Below are positions 11,104-21,278 of a DNA stretch of 48,918 bases, piece after piece. The translations under genes and the position numbers were made by a program. Under the pieces are notes generated by a model. It searched no databases and had not been told where the DNA came from. It worked only from the letters and a program-made list of their open reading frames with translations. Each line of letters begins with the position of its first letter. Position 1 is the first letter of the stretch. This DNA comes from Prochlorococcus sp. AG-402-M18 (GTDB taxonomy: Bacteria > Cyanobacteriota > Cyanobacteriia > PCC-6307 > Cyanobiaceae), in NCBI GenBank assembly GCA_003216595.1, contig QCIQ01000011.1:1-48918 (forward strand). The letters are read 5' to 3'.

Positions 11104-11888
11104 CTGTCCTCAAAAGAAAGAAATGCGAGCAAATCATTTGTTGGTTTTGGAGGCCATCGGCGAATATTCAATAGCCAATCTTTCTCTCGGTATCGAATAT
11201 CTAGTCCAGCCGCTGCTGCCCAATTACTTTCAGCTTCACCAGTAAAGCCTTTCCGCCATAAAATCGCACTTAATGCCGCTCTAGCATCTGCAAATAAAGG
11301 ATATTTACCAATTAATTTTCTTATTTTTTGTTCAGCGAGTTCAAGATCGCCTAATTGATAGATAGCAAGTGCCTCACTCGATCTAGCCATAGCAATAGCA
11401 TTGTTTGAAGAAGCAGCTTGGGCAAACAATCTCTTCGCTTCAATCCAATTATCCATAGAGCCCATCACATTACCAAGGTTATATAAGGCTGAAACATCTT
11501 TCGGATTCTTCTTTAAAACGTAGTTATAGTCATTACTTGCGTCATCCCAAAGCTGCAAGGCTTCTTTAGCAATTCCTCTATTAAGGTAAGGGTCTAAATC
11601 TTCAGGAGAAATTTCAATTGCCTTAGTTTGATCTTTTATAGCGCCTTGAGGATCACCAAGAGCGAGACGAATATTACCCCTATTACTTAACGCTGCCGCA
11701 TCATCTGGATTGTCATTTAAATAAAAACTCCAATCTTTCTCAGCTTGGATGAAATCTCCAGCCTTACTTTCTTGAAGCGCTTTCTCAAATAGAAGTTTAG
11801 GAAGCACTTGAGCTTGAGTCGATAATGGTAGTAATACAAAAAGAATAGAAATTAAAAGTAAAACTTTTGCAACTCTTGTAGTGATCAT
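11100..11888 (-). CDS. TPR-repeat protein with signal peptide
   Basis: The first 26 residues (VAKVLLLISILFVLLPLS followed by TQAQVL) look like a cleavable signal peptide, so the protein is probably periplasmic, thylakoid-lumenal or lipid-free outer-membrane associated. Tetratricopeptide repeats follow between about residues 35 and 190. They show the spacing of small and large residues, as in AAALSNRGNIRLALGDPQGAI and LDPYLNRGIAKEALQLWDDA. The C-terminus contains AAAGLDIRYREKDWLLNIRRWPP, a stretch conserved in cyanobacterial relatives as I recall them. TPR proteins are scaffolds, and no partner can be named. Its start overlaps the ruvB stop by one base, and its own stop overlaps the amidohydrolase start. 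Confidence 0.8.
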   Translation of the reverse strand: MITTRVAKVLLLISILFVLLPLSTQAQVLPKLLFEKALQESKAGDFIQAEKDWSFYLNDNPDDAAALSNRGNIRLALGDPQGAIKDQTKAIEISPEDLDPYLNRGIAKEALQLWDDASNDYNYVLKKNPKDVSALYNLGNVMGSMDNWIEAKRLFAQAASSNNAIAMARSSEALAIYQLGDLELAEQKIRKLIGKYPLFADARAALSAILWRKGFTGEAESNWAAAAGLDIRYREKDWLLNIRRWPPKPTNDLLAFLSFEDR

Positions 11889-12955
11889 TAATCTATATCG
11901 TTTGTGGAAGTTAGCAAATGATGTTTATTAGCGGCTGGAGTAACAACCCTTCCTCTAGAAGTTCTCTGTAAAAAACCAATTTGCATTAAATACGGCTCAA
12001 CTACAGTTTCAAGAGTGGTTGGATCTTCTCCAAGTGCAGCAGCCAAAGTTTCTAGTCCTACTGGTCCTCCTTGAAATTGATTAACTAACAAGCCTAAATA
12101 ACTTCTATCTGTTGCATCTAAGCCTCTTTGATCTACACGATGTAAATCCAGTGCATCATTAACAACTTGGACATCAATCATTTTTGAAGAGGTATGCACT
12201 TCTGCATAATCTCTCACTCTTCGTATGAGCCTATTTGCAATTCGAGGTGTACCTCGACTCCTTTTCGCTAATTGGTGAGATGCTTCTTCTGAAATTAATA
12301 AATTAATAAGTTTTGCAGATCTTTTAATTATATTTTCAAGGTCCAAATGACTATAAAAATCTAGTCGCTGAGTTATGCCAAAACGATCTCGCATAGGGGA
12401 GCTCAACGCTGCCGGTTTTGTAGTAGCCCCTACTAGAGTAAAGGGCGGAATTTCGATTGATCGCATTCTCGAGGAAGTACCCTTACCTACGGTTAAATCC
12501 AACCTTCTATCTTCCATGGCTGGATACAAAAGTTCCTGTGATATGCGATTGAGTCTGTGAATCTCATCAACAAAAATCAATTCACGTGGCTTCATATTGA
12601 TCAACAACCCAACAATATCCCTTGGACGTTCAAGAGCTGGAGCACTTGTAACTCTAGCTTTAACCCCTAATTCCTCAGCAATCACTAAAGCCATGGTAGT
12701 TTTGCCCAATCCAGGCGGCCCATAAAGCATTAAATGATCGAGTGCTTCACCTCTTTTCGATGATGCTTTAACCGAAATTTCAAGAACTTTCTTTAATTCA
12801 GATTGACCTACAAAATCATCAAAAGATTTAGGCCTAAGTGAATCATGCTGAGATAATTTACACTCCTCCTTTAAAAGACTGGGACCAACCAATCTTTCCT
12901 CTCCTTTATCATTGGGAAGAGACGAATGATTAGTAATTGAAGACACAATTGCCAT
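11888..12955 (-). CDS. ruvB: Holliday junction branch-migration helicase RuvB
   Basis: RuvB is the AAA+ motor that, with RuvA, drives Holliday junction branch migration before RuvC cleavage. Walker A is [11 protein letters not shown], Walker B is [10 protein letters not shown], sensor 1 is LVGATTKP, and the arginine-finger region is MRDRFG. The C-terminal winged helix includes [17 protein letters not shown] place the start at ATG 12955 ([12 protein letters not shown]), giving 355 residues. The open frame extends to 13111, but that extra part overlaps smpB and is hydrophobic and unlike RuvB. The unconserved first 35 residues before [13 protein letters not shown] are a normal variable tail. It is divergent from smpB with 47 bases between starts. 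Confidence 0.95.
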   Translation of the reverse strand: MAIVSSITNHSSLPNDKGEERLVGPSLLKEECKLSQHDSLRPKSFDDFVGQSELKKVLEISVKASSKRGEALDHLMLYGPPGLGKTTMALVIAEELGVKARVTSAPALERPRDIVGLLINMKPRELIFVDEIHRLNRISQELLYPAMEDRRLDLTVGKGTSSRMRSIEIPPFTLVGATTKPAALSSPMRDRFGITQRLDFYSHLDLENIIKRSAKLINLLISEEASHQLAKRSRGTPRIANRLIRRVRDYAEVHTSSKMIDVQVVNDALDLHRVDQRGLDATDRSYLGLLVNQFQGGPVGLETLAAALGEDPTTLETVVEPYLMQIGFLQRTSRGRVVTPAANKHHLLTSTNDID

Positions 12956-13002
12956 AACTGAAGGGTAGTGGCATCTCAACAAAAATGGAGGTAAATAGAA
13001 AA

Positions 13003-13500
13003 ATGAGCAAAAAAGGAAAGAAAAAATCCAAAAAAAATTCTTTAGTTGATGGAAATCGTCGCTTAGCTGAAAATCGACAAGCAAAGTATGAATATGAAAT
13101 CTTAGAAACACTTGAAACTGGCTTAGAGCTTCTTGGAACAGAAGTTAAATCAATCAGAGCTGGAAAAGTAAACTTAAAAGATGGTTTTTGCTTAGTTAAA
13201 AAAGATCAAATTCTACTTCATAACGTTCATATATCACCTCATAATCATGCCGGTAAATTTTTCAATCACGATCCTCTAAGAATCAAAAAACTTCTTGCAC
13301 ATCGAAAAGAAATCGAAAAATTAAAAATGAATTTAGAAAGAAAAGGTTTAGCATTAATACCATTAAGTCTTTATCTCAAAGGCTCATGGATAAAGTTAAA
13401 AATTGGAATCGGGAAAGGAAGGAAGCTACATGACAAAAGAGATAGAGAGAAAGCTAATGACATGAAAAGAGATGTCGCTAATGCTCTAAAACGTTTTTAA
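13003..13500 (+). CDS. smpB: SsrA-binding protein SmpB
   Basis: SmpB binds tmRNA and the stalled ribosome to start trans-translation. Signature blocks are [38 protein letters not shown] and [14 protein letters not shown] with the basic C-terminal tail. The product is 165 residues from ATG 13003. I prefer this start because GGAGG at 12988-12992 lies about ten bases before it and the family begins with a similar lysine-rich tail (MSKKGKKK). The ATG at 12985 would add six residues and would put that GGAGG inside the gene. The tmRNA gene is not in this window. Confidence 0.95.
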   Translation: MSKKGKKKSKKNSLVDGNRRLAENRQAKYEYEILETLETGLELLGTEVKSIRAGKVNLKDGFCLVKKDQILLHNVHISPHNHAGKFFNHDPLRIKKLLAHRKEIEKLKMNLERKGLALIPLSLYLKGSWIKLKIGIGKGRKLHDKRDREKANDMKRDVANALKRF

Positions 13501-13565
13501 AAGAAAAAAATTTATTACTTTTAACTAAAACAATTTTATACAAACAATACTTTAATTATCCATTA

Positions 13566-13817
13566 TCAGGTGGGATCCAAACTAACATTTTCCGGAGGAG
13601 GTGTTGGATCAGGGTCGGCAATGAGCATATGTTGTAAAACGATTTCAGGACGCTCGCTATCTCTCCATCTAATGCGATAAGCAGGCATTTTTGTACCCCT
13701 GCTTGTCGTTTGCTCAACAGGTTCCATAACCCAACCGCGTCTTGAACGCCCCTGGGGATTCCTTTTCACAACAGCATCTGCGTGTTTGAAACGGAAACCA
13801 ACTCTCTCGCCACTCAT
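13566..13817 (-). CDS. Conserved hypothetical protein, small SH3/KOW-like
   Basis: An 83-residue basic, tryptophan-containing protein with no signal peptide or membrane segment. The core from about residue 8 to 68 (FRFKHADAVVKRNP, RRGWVMEPVEQ, YRIRWRDSERPEIVLQHML) has the alternating pattern of a small beta-barrel such as an SH3 or KOW domain. The tail is rich in proline and acidic residues. I do not recognise a named family, and no function is proposed. It lies 41 bases after lysS on the same strand and is probably the last gene of the rpaB-lysS unit. Codon use looks like its neighbours, which supports it being real. Confidence 0.7.
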   Translation of the reverse strand: MSGERVGFRFKHADAVVKRNPQGRSRRGWVMEPVEQTTSRGTKMPAYRIRWRDSERPEIVLQHMLIADPDPTPPPENVSLDPT

Positions 13818-13858
13818 CTGAACAAAATCCTTACTCGCCTATTATCCACTCTGATGGG

Positions 13859-15379
13859 TCACTTTCCAGTTAGTTTTAAATTTGATTCTGGTCGCAAAAG
13901 TGGAAAAGCTATGACATCTCTTATTGAAGGACTATCTGTTAACAGCATTACAAACCTATCTATTCCTATCCCTAGGCCTCCTGTTGGAGGCATTCCCACT
14001 TCAAGAGCATTAATAAAATCTTCATCCAAGCTTTGAGCCTCAAGGTCACCTGCTTCTTTTTTCGCCTGCTGTAAAAGTAAACGTTCTTTTTGATCAATGG
14101 GATCAATTAGTTCACTAAACGCATTTGCAGTCTCTCTACCAACAATAAAAAGTTCAAATCTTTCAACTAAACCTTTCTTAGTTCTATGTTTTCTAGCTAA
14201 AGGAGAAATCTCAATTGGATAATCCAAAACAAATGTAGGTTGAACCAGCTTAGGCTCTACCACTTGTTCAAAGGCTTCATTTAATAGTCTTCCAATACTG
14301 TCAGCCTTATCGGGTACTTGAAGCCCCTCTCGAAGCATTTCGGCTTTAGCATCATTAACATTATTGCCAAATAATTCAAAATCAATTCCAGTAAATTCCT
14401 GAACTAGTTGATGCATAGTTGCCCTTCTCCAGGGTGGCGTCAAATCTATTTCTTGGTCTTGGTAATTAATTTTGGTCGATCCACAAATCTTTTCGCAAAC
14501 TGAAGAAAGTAATTTTTCTGTTAATTCCATCATATCGAAATAGTCTGCAAAAGCCTCATAAATTTCAACAGAAGTAAATTCAGGATTATGCCTAGTGCTA
14601 ATCCCTTCATTTCTAAAAATTCTTCCAAGTTCATAAACCCTTTGAAATCCACCCACCACTAGTCTTTTAAGATGCAATTCTGTTGCAATTCTCAAATACA
14701 AAGGCATATCAAGTGTGTTGTGATGAGTTATAAAAGGCCTTGCATCCGCTCCTCCAGCTTCTGATTGTAAAACTGGAGTTTCAATTTCAAGAAAGTCTTT
14801 TTCGTCTAACCATCTTCGAATTGAACTAACTAATAAAGCCCTTGTTCGGAAAGTTTTTCTTGACTGCGGATTCACAATTAAATCTAAATATCTTTGTCTA
14901 TATCGCTTTTCTACATCTGCAAGTCCATGCCATTTATCCGGTAAAGGTTGTAAAGATTTTGACAACATTGACCAATCAAAAACCTTGATAGAAAGTTCAC
15001 CTCTATCAGTCCTCCTTAATATTCCACTGACTCCTATCCAATCACCAGAATCAACAAGAGATGTAATGTTCTCGAAATTATTCTCTGAATTTTCACTATT
15101 TGCATTCTGATTTAAGGTCGCCTTTTCCAAAAAGAGTTGCACTGAGCCTGTCTCGTCTGCAAGAGTAAAAAAAGCAAGTTTGCCCATCACTCTTCTAGAA
15201 GTTACACGCCCTGCGATAGATACCTCTTCATTTTTTTCTTCGCCATTTGGCAAATCAGCATATTTTTTCTGCAAAACATCGGCAGAGTCAGTAGGTCGAA
15301 AATTCAAACCATAAGGACCTTTCCCAAGGCTTTTAAGTGCTTTTGCCTTTTCGAGGCGGGTATCTCTTAATTCAGACAA
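13859..15379 (-). CDS. lysS: Lysyl-tRNA synthetase, class II
   Basis: LysS charges tRNA-Lys with lysine. The N-terminal anticodon-binding OB fold ([21 protein letters not shown], about residues 50-70) is followed by class II motif 2 ([18 protein letters not shown]) and motif 3 ([13 protein letters not shown]) near the C-terminus. The 506 residues are normal length. The start [19 protein letters not shown] matches the family. It follows rpaB by 68 bases on the same strand, so the two may share a transcript. Nothing odd was seen. Confidence 0.97.
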   Translation of the reverse strand: MSELRDTRLEKAKALKSLGKGPYGLNFRPTDSADVLQKKYADLPNGEEKNEEVSIAGRVTSRRVMGKLAFFTLADETGSVQLFLEKATLNQNANSENSENNFENITSLVDSGDWIGVSGILRRTDRGELSIKVFDWSMLSKSLQPLPDKWHGLADVEKRYRQRYLDLIVNPQSRKTFRTRALLVSSIRRWLDEKDFLEIETPVLQSEAGGADARPFITHHNTLDMPLYLRIATELHLKRLVVGGFQRVYELGRIFRNEGISTRHNPEFTSVEIYEAFADYFDMMELTEKLLSSVCEKICGSTKINYQDQEIDLTPPWRRATMHQLVQEFTGIDFELFGNNVNDAKAEMLREGLQVPDKADSIGRLLNEAFEQVVEPKLVQPTFVLDYPIEISPLARKHRTKKGLVERFELFIVGRETANAFSELIDPIDQKERLLLQQAKKEAGDLEAQSLDEDFINALEVGMPPTGGLGIGIDRFVMLLTDSPSIRDVIAFPLLRPESNLKLTGK

Positions 15380-15447
15380 GGCAATTCATACATACGACAG
15401 GAAGACAAAATCAAATGAAAAACCTATCAATTTTGAGCTATTTGTCT

Positions 15448-16188
15448 TTAACTTGCAATAGCAGTAGGAAATTCTCCCATTCTTTGAGATGCATAGCCAA
15501 TACCTCTAACAGTTAAAATCAATTCCGGATTCCTGGGGTCTGGTTCAAGCTTGCCTCTTAAACGAGCCACATAAACATCCACAACTCTTAAATCAGCAGC
15601 TCTTCTGGGAGGGTAACCCCAAAGCTGTTCCAAAATTTCTGCTCGAGGCACAACACGGCCAGGATCGCGAAATAATAATTCCAGCAAGCTAAATTCTGTA
15701 TAAGTAAGGCCTATTCTTTCTCCTCCTCTACTGACTTGTCTTCTATTAGTGTCTACTACAAGATCACCAAGCTTCATTACACCCTGACCCGATGGAACCT
15801 CTCTTGGCTCATCAACAGTAGGAGCAGGTCCAACTCGTCTCAAAATCGTCGCAATTCTTGCTTCTAACTCCTTGGGACTAAATGGTTTCGCTAGGTAATC
15901 ATCAGCACCTAAATCCAAACCTGCAACTCTTTCTGAAATCGCTTCGAGAGCAGTCAAAAATATTATTGGAACACAAGACTCTGCTCTTATTCTGCGACAA
16001 ACTGCAAAACCATCCATTTTAGGGAGCATGACATCCAGAACTACTAAGTCTGGCGATTCTTTATGAAAAACCTCGAGTGCTTCCTCCCCGTCCTGTGCAG
16101 ATAAAACTTGATAGCCAGCAAGATTAAGCCTTGTAACCAAGACCTTCAATACTGCTGGTTCATCATCTACAACCAAAATGCAGGTCAT
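15448..16188 (-). CDS. rpaB: RpaB-type OmpR-family response regulator
   Basis: RpaB is the essential cyanobacterial response regulator that, with the kinase Hik33/NblS, controls high-light and photosystem genes. The receiver domain has the acidic pocket DDEP, the phosphoacceptor Asp in VVLDVMLPKMDG (about residue 52) and the Lys in LAKPFSPKE. The winged-helix domain contains RIGLTYTEFSLLELLF and VPRAEILEQLWGYPPRRAADLRVVDVYVARLRGKLEPD, which is nearly diagnostic of RpaB. The length is 246 residues. The ATG at 16188 is the only usable start, since an in-frame stop lies 13 codons upstream. It heads the rpaB-lysS unit, and a 7-bp palindrome lies about 65 bases upstream (16254-16270). Confidence 0.92.
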   Translation of the reverse strand: MTCILVVDDEPAVLKVLVTRLNLAGYQVLSAQDGEEALEVFHKESPDLVVLDVMLPKMDGFAVCRRIRAESCVPIIFLTALEAISERVAGLDLGADDYLAKPFSPKELEARIATILRRVGPAPTVDEPREVPSGQGVMKLGDLVVDTNRRQVSRGGERIGLTYTEFSLLELLFRDPGRVVPRAEILEQLWGYPPRRAADLRVVDVYVARLRGKLEPDPRNPELILTVRGIGYASQRMGEFPTAIAS

Positions 16189-16253
16189 GAGATTAGCTGT
16201 TGCCTTAGTGACAGGACCATCGAGATTTTATGTCGAAATGGCTTCTTGTTATA

Positions 16254-16270
16254 TGAAGATATCATCTTCA
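16254..16270. promoter_or_regulatory. Palindrome in the rpaB upstream region
   Basis: TGAAGAT and ATCTTCA flank a 3-base centre, a perfect 7-bp inverted repeat. It lies in the 180-base gap between the end of mreD and the start of rpaB. There is no T-run after it on the minus strand, so it is not a standard terminator for mreD. A dimeric regulator site for rpaB is possible. The rest of this gap shows nothing else I can support. Confidence 0.35.
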
Positions 16271-16368
16271 AGCCAGGTATTCAAAGCCCTTTGACTAATC
16301 TAAGAGACAAAGTCACTACTAATAAATAAGTATTTATTCTACTTTTAAAGCTTTGAAAAATTTTTTCA

Positions 16369-16872
16369 TTAGTTTTTGTTAGAAGCAAAAAGAATCCAAG
16401 AAGAGAAAAATGGGGCAACTAATCCAGTAATTATGACCTCTGAAATTAATACATAAATTGACCAAGAATGAAACCAATTATTTCTTAAAACGTTATATAA
16501 AATAATTTTTTGAACCCAAATAGAAAGGCCAACCAAGGCAGTTCCAAAGATAGCCATCAAACCAATATTTAGATATAATTGGATTTTTTTATTATGTAAT
16601 CCATATACACTCCAAATCAAAGACAAAAGGAACAAAGATGGAATATAAGATACATCACTAATTGTAAAAGCATCTATAAAAATTCCCAATAGAATTGAAG
16701 CTATAGCGGCCTTCCAAGGACGATTCTTAAGTGAAAATGGTAGCAATAAGATAACAGGCCAGCATGGAGATATTCCATTGATTTTAAGCCAGTTAGGAGA
16801 TATAATTGTACAAGCTTGTAAAGAAATTATGATAAGCAAAATTAATAATTTATTTTTATTATTATTGGCCAT
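16369..16872 (-). CDS. mreD: Rod shape-determining protein MreD
   Basis: MreD is the small integral membrane partner of MreC and MreB in the cell-elongation complex. The 167-residue protein is almost wholly hydrophobic, with about five membrane-spanning stretches, including KLLILLIIISLQACTII near the N-terminus. The conserved region around LLGIFIDAFT (about residues 62-71), with an acidic residue after the helix, matches MreD. The primary sequence is otherwise weakly conserved; placement after mreC, with an 11-base overlap, is the best evidence. Third gene of mreB-mreC-mreD. Confidence 0.85.
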   Translation of the reverse strand: MANNNKNKLLILLIIISLQACTIISPNWLKINGISPCWPVILLLPFSLKNRPWKAAIASILLGIFIDAFTISDVSYIPSLFLLSLIWSVYGLHNKKIQLYLNIGLMAIFGTALVGLSIWVQKIILYNVLRNNWFHSWSIYVLISEVIITGLVAPFFSSWILFASNKN

Positions 16873-17614
16873 TATTTTTCAAGATTTGAACCCAGTCTAT
16901 TGCCTCAGGTGATGCAGTTAATTGGACTATTGCATATGGAGAAGGTAAAGCTTTTTCATTAACAAATTGAACAATTCCAATTGTTAAATTTGGAGGCAAC
17001 AAAGTACTTGCTGGAGATGTAGTGACAGCGTCTCCAGTTTTAACCAAAATATTTTTATTTAAGAAAATTAGTTTTGGTCTATTGGTACCCATCCCAGTCA
17101 AAATCCCATGATGCTTCGTTCGATCAATCCAAGCTCCTATCTGATGACCAGGGTCAGTCAATAATCTAACTCTTGCAGTCAATGGAGTGGTGCTGTCAAC
17201 AAGACCTATTAAGCCCCCTGGCCCAATAACTGTGTCTCCTTTCAAAACACCATCTTTTGAGCCCTTATTAATTTCTAGCTGTTGCCACCAATTCCTTGAA
17301 GATCGAGATATTACAGCAGCTGAAATCCTTTGATCAGAATTAAACTCTTTCAAGGAAAGAGCCCTTCTTAAACGCGAATTATCATCCTCAAGCAATTTTA
17401 ATCTAATATTTCTCTCAATATTTTCTCCTTCCTTAATCCATTCTCTTTGAGCAGTACCAGGAAGTATAGGTTTTAGTAAAATAGAGTACAAATCTAAATA
17501 TCCTGCACCTTTTGTCCAGCGAATCCCAAATAATAAAGCTCCAAATAAAAATATTACCCAAAACCTACTTTTTAAAAGTAAATAAAACCCTATTTTCCCT
17601 CGGGCTTTAATCAT
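16862..17614 (-). CDS. mreC: Rod shape-determining protein MreC
   Basis: MreC is a bitopic periplasmic protein that bridges MreB and the peptidoglycan synthases. One N-terminal transmembrane helix (about residues 15-32, FWVIFLFGALLFGIRW) is followed by a short coiled coil (LKLLEDDNSRLRRAL) and the two-barrel domain. The barrel domain has the family motifs AAVISRSSRNWWQ, INKGSKDGVLKGDTVIGPGGLIG and VRLLTDPGHQIGAWI. The length of 250 residues is normal for picocyanobacteria. It lies three bases after mreB and overlaps mreD by 11 bases, so the three genes are one operon. Confidence 0.95.
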   Translation of the reverse strand: MIKARGKIGFYLLLKSRFWVIFLFGALLFGIRWTKGAGYLDLYSILLKPILPGTAQREWIKEGENIERNIRLKLLEDDNSRLRRALSLKEFNSDQRISAAVISRSSRNWWQQLEINKGSKDGVLKGDTVIGPGGLIGLVDSTTPLTARVRLLTDPGHQIGAWIDRTKHHGILTGMGTNRPKLIFLNKNILVKTGDAVTTSPASTLLPPNLTIGIVQFVNEKALPSPYAIVQLTASPEAIDWVQILKNNGQ

Positions 17615-17617
17615 TGT

Positions 17618-18679
17618 TCAATCTCTAATTACATTTCTAGCAAAATCAGGAGTATCTAAGACTCTTCGCATTGATTTAAAATCGTCTAAAACCAGACCAC
17701 ATCCATTCACAACGCACAACAATGGATCCTCTGCTACATGAGTAAAAATTCCTGTTTCATGACTTAACAGATCACTAATTCCTCTAACTAATGCTCCACC
17801 GCCTGCAAGCATTATCCCCCTATCAACAATATCAGCCGCCAGTTCGGGTGGAGTTCTCTCAAGAGTCCTTTTTACAGCATCAACAATCTTATTTAGAGGC
17901 TCTGACATGGCTTCACGTAAATCGCCGGCTTTCAAATTAATTGATCGAGGTAAACCTGAAAGAAGATGCAATCCCCTCACATCTATTGATTGCAAATCAA
18001 ATTCATCAGATGGGAAAGCTGATCCAATTTTAATTTTGATCTCTTCAGCTGTTCTCTCACCAACTACTAAATTATGTACTTTTTTCAAATAGATCGCTAT
18101 AGAATCATTAATTTCATCACCCGCAACCCTTACAGATTCACTTAAGACTGTTCCGCCAAGGCTTAAAACAGCTACTTCAGTAGTACCCCCACCAATATCA
18201 ACGATCATTGTTCCTATAGGCTCTGTCACAGGCAATGACGCTCCTATTGCAGCAGCTACAGGTTCATCAATTAAATGCACCTCTCTTGCGCCGGCAAGAC
18301 CAGCCTCACGAACTGCTCGTCTCTCTACACCAGTCACACCACTAGGGATACCAACAACTAATCTGGGTGCAATTATTCCACGTCCCTCATTACATTTTTG
18401 AATAAATGTCTTGAGCATTTGCTCAGCCGCATCAAAATCAGCTATCACACCATCCCTAAGTGGCCTAACAGCCCGAATATTTCCTGGTGTTCGCCCTAAC
18501 ATTAATTTAGCTTCATCGCCTACAGCAAGAGGAATTCCCTCTTCTAAATCCATTGCCACAACTGAAGGTTCTTGCAAGACAATTCCCTTACCAGAAACAT
18601 AAATCAAGGTATTTGCAGTACCTAAATCAATCCCAATATCTCGGGAGAATTTAAAACGGTTAAAAAACACGGATTGCAA
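17618..18679 (-). CDS. mreB: Rod shape-determining protein MreB
   Basis: MreB is the bacterial actin that organises lateral cell-wall synthesis. The phosphate 1 motif IGIDLGTANTLIYV is near residue 17, phosphate 2 is MIVDIGGGTTEVAVLS, and the adenosine motif is IMLAGGGALVRG. The length is 353 residues with no disruption. It is the first gene of mreBCD and diverges from ssb across 73 bases (18680-18752). That gap must hold both promoters, but I could not pick clear boxes in it. Confidence 0.97.
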   Translation of the reverse strand: MQSVFFNRFKFSRDIGIDLGTANTLIYVSGKGIVLQEPSVVAMDLEEGIPLAVGDEAKLMLGRTPGNIRAVRPLRDGVIADFDAAEQMLKTFIQKCNEGRGIIAPRLVVGIPSGVTGVERRAVREAGLAGAREVHLIDEPVAAAIGASLPVTEPIGTMIVDIGGGTTEVAVLSLGGTVLSESVRVAGDEINDSIAIYLKKVHNLVVGERTAEEIKIKIGSAFPSDEFDLQSIDVRGLHLLSGLPRSINLKAGDLREAMSEPLNKIVDAVKRTLERTPPELAADIVDRGIMLAGGGALVRGISDLLSHETGIFTHVAEDPLLCVVNGCGLVLDDFKSMRRVLDTPDFARNVIRD

Positions 18680-18752
18680 TCATTTGAGCCATCATAAAGA
18701 GACTTGAACTAAGATAAATATATTATTTAGTAACTAGTAAATAGAGGAGGTA

Positions 18753-19130
18753 ATGATGTCAATAAATTCAGTCACTCTTGTGGGCAGAGCAGGAAGAGAT
18801 CCTGAAGTTAGATATTTTGAATCTGGAACTGTAGTAGCAAATCTAACAATGGCTGTAAATAGAAGGAATCGAAACGATGAACCAGATTGGTTCAATCTAG
18901 AAATTTGGGGTAAACAAGCCCAAGTCGCAGCTGATTATGTGAAAAAAGGCTCTTTGATCGGTATAACTGGTAGCTTCAAATTGGATAGCTGGAAGGATCG
19001 TAATACTGGAGAGGATAGAAATAAGCCAGTTGTTAGAGTTGATCGTCTTGATTTATTAGGATCCAAACGAGATTCAGAAAATAACAATTCTTTCAGTCAT
19101 CAGCAAAGTAATGACGACATTCCTTTTTGA
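18753..19130 (+). CDS. ssb: Single-stranded DNA-binding protein
   Basis: SSB coats single-stranded DNA in replication and repair. The OB fold runs from about residue 4 (INSVTLVGRAGRDPEVRY) to about 105, including DWFNLEIWGKQAQVAADYVKKG. The acidic tip DDIPF at the extreme C-terminus is the docking peptide for partner proteins. Total length is 125 residues, with a short linker. AGAGGAGG directly precedes two adjacent ATGs. The second (18756) has the better Shine-Dalgarno spacing, so the true protein may be one residue shorter. Divergent from mreB. Confidence 0.95.
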   Translation: MMSINSVTLVGRAGRDPEVRYFESGTVVANLTMAVNRRNRNDEPDWFNLEIWGKQAQVAADYVKKGSLIGITGSFKLDSWKDRNTGEDRNKPVVRVDRLDLLGSKRDSENNNSFSHQQSNDDIPF

Positions 19131-19141
19131 AAATATTGTTT

Positions 19142-19798
19142 TTAGTTGTTAATTAGTTTACGGAGAGTTTTATAAATTAAAGTTATGAAAGCGCCAGTGA
19201 TGATTAATAAAATTATTGTCTTGAAGATACTTGAGAAAGGAGTAATCCATGATTCAATGTTTGTATAATTATCTCCCAAATAGAACCCTGTAATTGTTAA
19301 AAACAATGTCCAAATTAGGCTTCCTGCAGTTGTCCAAATCAAAAAGGGGGTAATAGGCATCAACTCAACCCCTGCAGGCACCGAAATCAAAGTTCGAATT
19401 CCAGGTACTAATCTTCCCCAAAAGACTAAAGGCACCCCATACCTGTTGAACCATTTACGACTGCGAGCAAGTTCCTGAGGATTAATTCCAATCCAACGTC
19501 CATTTTTCCCAAGCCATTGCTCTATCCTTTCCTCATTCACTAATCTGCCAATTCCATACCAAGGCAAAGCCCCGATAACAGTTCCTATTAAACCTGCTAA
19601 AACCACTGGTAACAAATCTAATTGCCCTTGAGAGACGTAAAAGCCGCCAAGAGGCATTATTAATTCAGATGGAATTGGTGGTATTAGATTCTCCAAAAAC
19701 ATTGCGATTAAGATCGCTCCATAGCCAATCAACTGGTTAGTCTCAACCGCATTTCCTATGAATACTGGCAAAGAAGATATAAATTCAGATATTTCCAT
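19142..19798 (-). CDS. DedA-family membrane protein
   Basis: DedA proteins are multi-pass inner membrane proteins linked to lipid-carrier flipping and membrane homeostasis. The family pattern is present: FLENLIPPIPSELIMPLGGF (about residues 35-54) with its re-entrant proline and acidic residues. The second-half motif NRYGVPLVFWGRLVPGIRTLISVPAG also fits, where the arginines are conserved. Total length is 218 residues with four to five hydrophobic stretches. It converges with ssb (11 bases apart). The lipid substrate cannot be told from sequence. Confidence 0.88.
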   Translation of the reverse strand: MEISEFISSLPVFIGNAVETNQLIGYGAILIAMFLENLIPPIPSELIMPLGGFYVSQGQLDLLPVVLAGLIGTVIGALPWYGIGRLVNEERIEQWLGKNGRWIGINPQELARSRKWFNRYGVPLVFWGRLVPGIRTLISVPAGVELMPITPFLIWTTAGSLIWTLFLTITGFYLGDNYTNIESWITPFSSIFKTIILLIITGAFITLIYKTLRKLINN

Positions 19799-19822
19799 TT
19801 AGTTTGAATTGTTTAAATAAAA

Positions 19823-21256
19823 TTAATAACGATATTGATCGTTCTTATAGGGCCCCTCAATTGGAACGTTAATATAATCTGCCTGTTCTTTAGTTAACTT
19901 AGTTAACTTTGCTCCTATCTTGTCTAAATGAAGAATAGCCACCATTTCATCTAGATGTTTTGGTAAAACATAAACTTTATTCAAATATTTAACACCATAT
20001 TTGAATAATTCAATTTGAGCTAATACTTGATTGGTAAAAGAATTGCTCATCACAAAACTTGGATGTCCAGTAGCACATCCAAGATTTACCAATCTTCCTT
20101 CTGCCAAAAGAATTATTTTGTTACCGCTTGGTAATGTTATGTGATCAACTTGAGGTTTAATATTTTCCCATTTATAGGACTTTAAAGAAGAAACCTCTAT
20201 TTCATTATCAAAATGACCGATATTACAAACTATCGATTCATTCTTCATCCTGATCAAATGCTCATGACGAATAACTTGGAAATTGCCAGTGGCAGTTACA
20301 AAAATATCTACGTCTTCAACCACCTCATCTAGTCTCACAACTCTAAAACCCTCCATTGCGGCTTGAAGAGCACATATTGGATCTATCTCAGAAATCATCA
20401 CTGTCGCACCTAAGCCCCTCAAAGACTGAGCAGAACCTTTTCCAACATCTCCATATCCCATAACAAGAGCTACCTTGCCAGCCACCATTACATCTGTAGC
20501 TCTTTTAATTCCATCCACCAAGGATTCTCGACAGCCATAAAGATTATCAAACTTACTTTTAGTCACAGAATCGTTTACGTTAATTGCGGGGAATACCAGT
20601 TCTCCACTTTTTTCCATTTGGTAAAGACGAGCCACACCAGTTGTGGTTTCTTCAGTAACTCCTTTTATAAAAGATTTAGCTTTTGAATAAAAATTTGGAT
20701 CATTAGAAAGTTTTTTCTTTATTGAAGCAAATAATGCAATTTCCTCTTCATTTGTAGGGTTTTCCAGAACTGTAATATCTTCTTCCGCTTTGCTACCCAA
20801 AATAATCAATCCAGTCGCATCACCACCATCATCAAGAATCATATTTGCAGATTCACCATCACTCCATTCAAATATTTTGTGGGTATATTCCCAGTATTCA
20901 TCTAACGTTTCTCCTTTCTTAGCAAATACTGGGACTCCTGAATTTGCAATAGCTGCCGCAGCATGATCTTGCGTGGAAAAAATATTACATGAAGCCCATC
21001 TCACTTTTGCACCAAGTTCAACGAGAGTCTCAATGAGAACTCCTGTTTGGATAGTCATGTGGAGACTGCCTGCGATACAAGCTCCTTGTAATGGTTTTTC
21101 GGATCCATATTTTTTTCTAAGTGCCATTAAACCAGGCATTTCTGTTTCAGCGATCAAAAGTTCTTTTCGCCCGAAATCAGCTTCGGTTATATCTTTAACT
21201 ACGTAATCAGTATTCTTCTCAATACTGTTGAGATTTGACTTGGTTGCTGCGAACAT
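19823..21256 (-). CDS. ahcY: Adenosylhomocysteinase
   Basis: AhcY splits S-adenosylhomocysteine into adenosine and homocysteine, relieving product inhibition of methyltransferases. It is an NAD-bound enzyme. The Rossmann motif [20 protein letters not shown] is near residue 258, with [15 protein letters not shown] and [18 protein letters not shown] before it. The C-terminus ends in the required Lys/Tyr pair (DQYRY). The 477 residues include the extra internal segment common in bacterial enzymes. It starts 22 bases from the divergent tsaE start. Confidence 0.97.
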   Translation of the reverse strand: MFAATKSNLNSIEKNTDYVVKDITEADFGRKELLIAETEMPGLMALRKKYGSEKPLQGACIAGSLHMTIQTGVLIETLVELGAKVRWASCNIFSTQDHAAAAIANSGVPVFAKKGETLDEYWEYTHKIFEWSDGESANMILDDGGDATGLIILGSKAEEDITVLENPTNEEEIALFASIKKKLSNDPNFYSKAKSFIKGVTEETTTGVARLYQMEKSGELVFPAINVNDSVTKSKFDNLYGCRESLVDGIKRATDVMVAGKVALVMGYGDVGKGSAQSLRGLGATVMISEIDPICALQAAMEGFRVVRLDEVVEDVDIFVTATGNFQVIRHEHLIRMKNESIVCNIGHFDNEIEVSSLKSYKWENIKPQVDHITLPSGNKIILLAEGRLVNLGCATGHPSFVMSNSFTNQVLAQIELFKYGVKYLNKVYVLPKHLDEMVAILHLDKIGAKLTKLTKEQADYINVPIEGPYKNDQYRY

Positions 21257-21278
21257 AAATTGAACTCTATGTGAGATT

